This document shows, one piece after another, positions 6,486 to 7,256 of a DNA stretch of 7,256 nucleotides (position 1 is its first letter; every line of letters begins with the position of its first letter). Made by a program: the position numbers and the translations under genes. The notes beneath the pieces are model-generated. The model was not told the DNA's origin and made no database searches. It worked only from the letters and a program-made list of their open reading frames with translations. The stretch comes from an uncultured Actinomycetes bacterium (GTDB lineage: Bacteria > Actinomycetota > Actinomycetes > S36-B12): NCBI GenBank assembly GCA_937902285.1, contig CALGTB010000219.1, forward strand, positions 1 to 7,256, in the 5' to 3' direction.

Positions 6486-7060
6486 CCCAGGTTCGCCAGC
6501 GCCAGGTTCAGCTCGAGGACGTTGACCGTCGGCTCGCCGATGAACCCGAGCAGTCGGCCCTCGGTGGCCCCCTCGACGAGCCCGGCGACGACGGTGGGGT
6601 CGAGTCCACGGGCGGCCGCCACCCTCGCGATCTGCTGCTGGGCGTTCTCCGGCGTGATGTCCGGATCCAGTCCGCTGCCGCTCGCCGTCACCGCGTCCGG
6701 CGCGACCGACTCCGGGGCCACGCCGTTCGCAGCCGCGGCCTGCGCCTGGCGCTCCGCCACCAGCTCGACGAGGGTCGGGTTGGCCGGGCCGAGGTTCGAC
6801 CCGCCGCTGCTCAGCGGGTCGTAGCCCGCTCCTGCCGCCGAGGGGCGCGGATGGAACCACTCGTCGCCCTCGAAGGCCTGCCCGATGTGAGCGGAGCCCA
6901 CGATGCTGCCGGCGCTGTCGGTGACGTACGAGCCATCGCTCGTGCCGGCCACGATCCGGCCCACGGCGAAGATGGCCACGGGGTAGATCACGCCGAGCAG
7001 GACGGTCATGACGATGAGCAGCCGGACGCTCACCCAGGCCTGGCGAAGTGTGAGGTTCAT
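6482..7060 (-). CDS. kdpC: KdpC, subunit of the potassium-transporting P-type ATPase
   Basis: This 192-residue protein has one N-terminal membrane helix (about 13-36, LLIVMTVLLGVIYPVAIFAV) and an extracytoplasmic domain. KdpC hallmarks are GSAHIGQAF (55-63), WFHPRPSAAG (68-77), GYDPLSSGGSNLGPANP (79-95), SGLDPDITPENAQQQIARV (129-147) and a C terminus with VNVLELNLAL (179-188). KdpC is a small accessory subunit of the KdpFABC complex, needed for assembly and proposed to assist KdpA or KdpB function. The ATG at 7060 lies 4 bp after the kdpB stop with only a weak GGGTGA element upstream, consistent with translational coupling. Length is normal and nothing appears missing. Confidence 0.97.
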   Translation of the reverse strand: MNLTLRQAWVSVRLLIVMTVLLGVIYPVAIFAVGRIVAGTSDGSYVTDSAGSIVGSAHIGQAFEGDEWFHPRPSAAGAGYDPLSSGGSNLGPANPTLVELVAERQAQAAAANGVAPESVAPDAVTASGSGLDPDITPENAQQQIARVAAARGLDPTVVAGLVEGATEGRLLGFIGEPTVNVLELNLALANLG

Positions 7061-7064
7061 GATG

Positions 7065-7256
7065 TCACCCGATCCCGGGGATGCTGGAGACGAGCAGGTC
7101 GATGGCCTTGATGCCGATGAACGGCACGATGATGCCTCCGAGTCCGTAGATCCACAGGTTGCGGCTGAGGAGCTTCGATGCGCTGGCCGGCCTGTATCGC
7201 ACGCCCCGGAGGGCCAGCGGGATCAGCACGATGATGATGAGCGCGTTGAAGATGAC
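7065..7256 (-). CDS. kdpB: KdpB, catalytic subunit of the potassium-transporting P-type ATPase, C-terminal 63 residues only
   Basis: The frame is open to the right edge and ends with TGA at 7067-7065. The visible residues start VIFNALIIIVLIPLALRGV and continue with YRPASA (21-26), RNLWIYGLGG (32-41) and VPFIGIKAIDLL (44-55). This closely matches the last two membrane helices and C terminus of E. coli KdpB, which I compared from memory. KdpB hydrolyses ATP, forming an aspartyl-phosphate intermediate, to drive K+ uptake through KdpA. Its catalytic DKTGT motif and nucleotide domain lie beyond the window. kdpC begins 4 bp after its stop. Confidence 0.95.
   Translation of the reverse strand, partial: VIFNALIIIVLIPLALRGVRYRPASASKLLSRNLWIYGLGGIIVPFIGIKAIDLLVSSIPGIG

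Noticed and set aside
6486..6860. An N-terminal extension of kdpD of about 125 codons
   Set aside because: The stretch is Arg/Gly-rich, overlaps the well-supported kdpC gene almost fully and has no similarity to KdpD, whose conserved start is near residue 16 of the chosen model.

Overview
The window comes from a very high-G+C genome with strong third-position GC bias, frequent GTG starts and proteins rich in Ala, Arg and Gly. This and the gene families point to an actinobacterium, possibly a Nocardioidaceae-like lineage. That placement is inference from composition; no marker gene is present. Both ends cut through genes. No RNA gene, CRISPR array, insertion sequence or origin was seen.

Layout. 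Positions 1-1364 (+) hold the 3' part of a secreted, modular, Pro/Ser/Thr/Ala-rich protein. It has a carbohydrate-binding-like beta domain, a low-complexity linker, an Ig/cadherin-like repeat and a C-terminal beta domain. It converges on a run of minus-strand genes. The 23-bp gap between the two sides, with both stop codons, lies in a symmetric inverted repeat that could act as a bidirectional terminator.

The rest of the window (7256 down to 1388) is one tightly packed minus-strand series: kdpB (3' end), kdpC, kdpD, kdpE, a HipA-like kinase gene, a DUF3037 gene and a GAP/SfLAP-family membrane protein gene. No gap exceeds 22 bp. Three junctions (kdpC/kdpD, kdpD/kdpE, hipA-like/DUF3037) are the same 4-bp GTGA stop/start overlap.

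Function. KdpB and KdpC are subunits of the high-affinity K+ importing P-type ATPase. KdpD is its sensor histidine kinase and KdpE the OmpR-type response regulator that activates the operon at low K+ or turgor stress. kdpF and kdpA, and the Kdp promoter, are expected beyond the right edge. The HipA-like kinase and DUF3037 protein form a recurrent pair of unknown function, here with no HipB-like antitoxin. They sit behind kdpE after a 22-nt gap that almost entirely folds into a GC-rich hairpin. Whether they belong to the Kdp transcript or are separated by that hairpin is the most interesting open question. I see no strong evidence for a wholly new system; the kinase/DUF3037 pair is the least characterised part.
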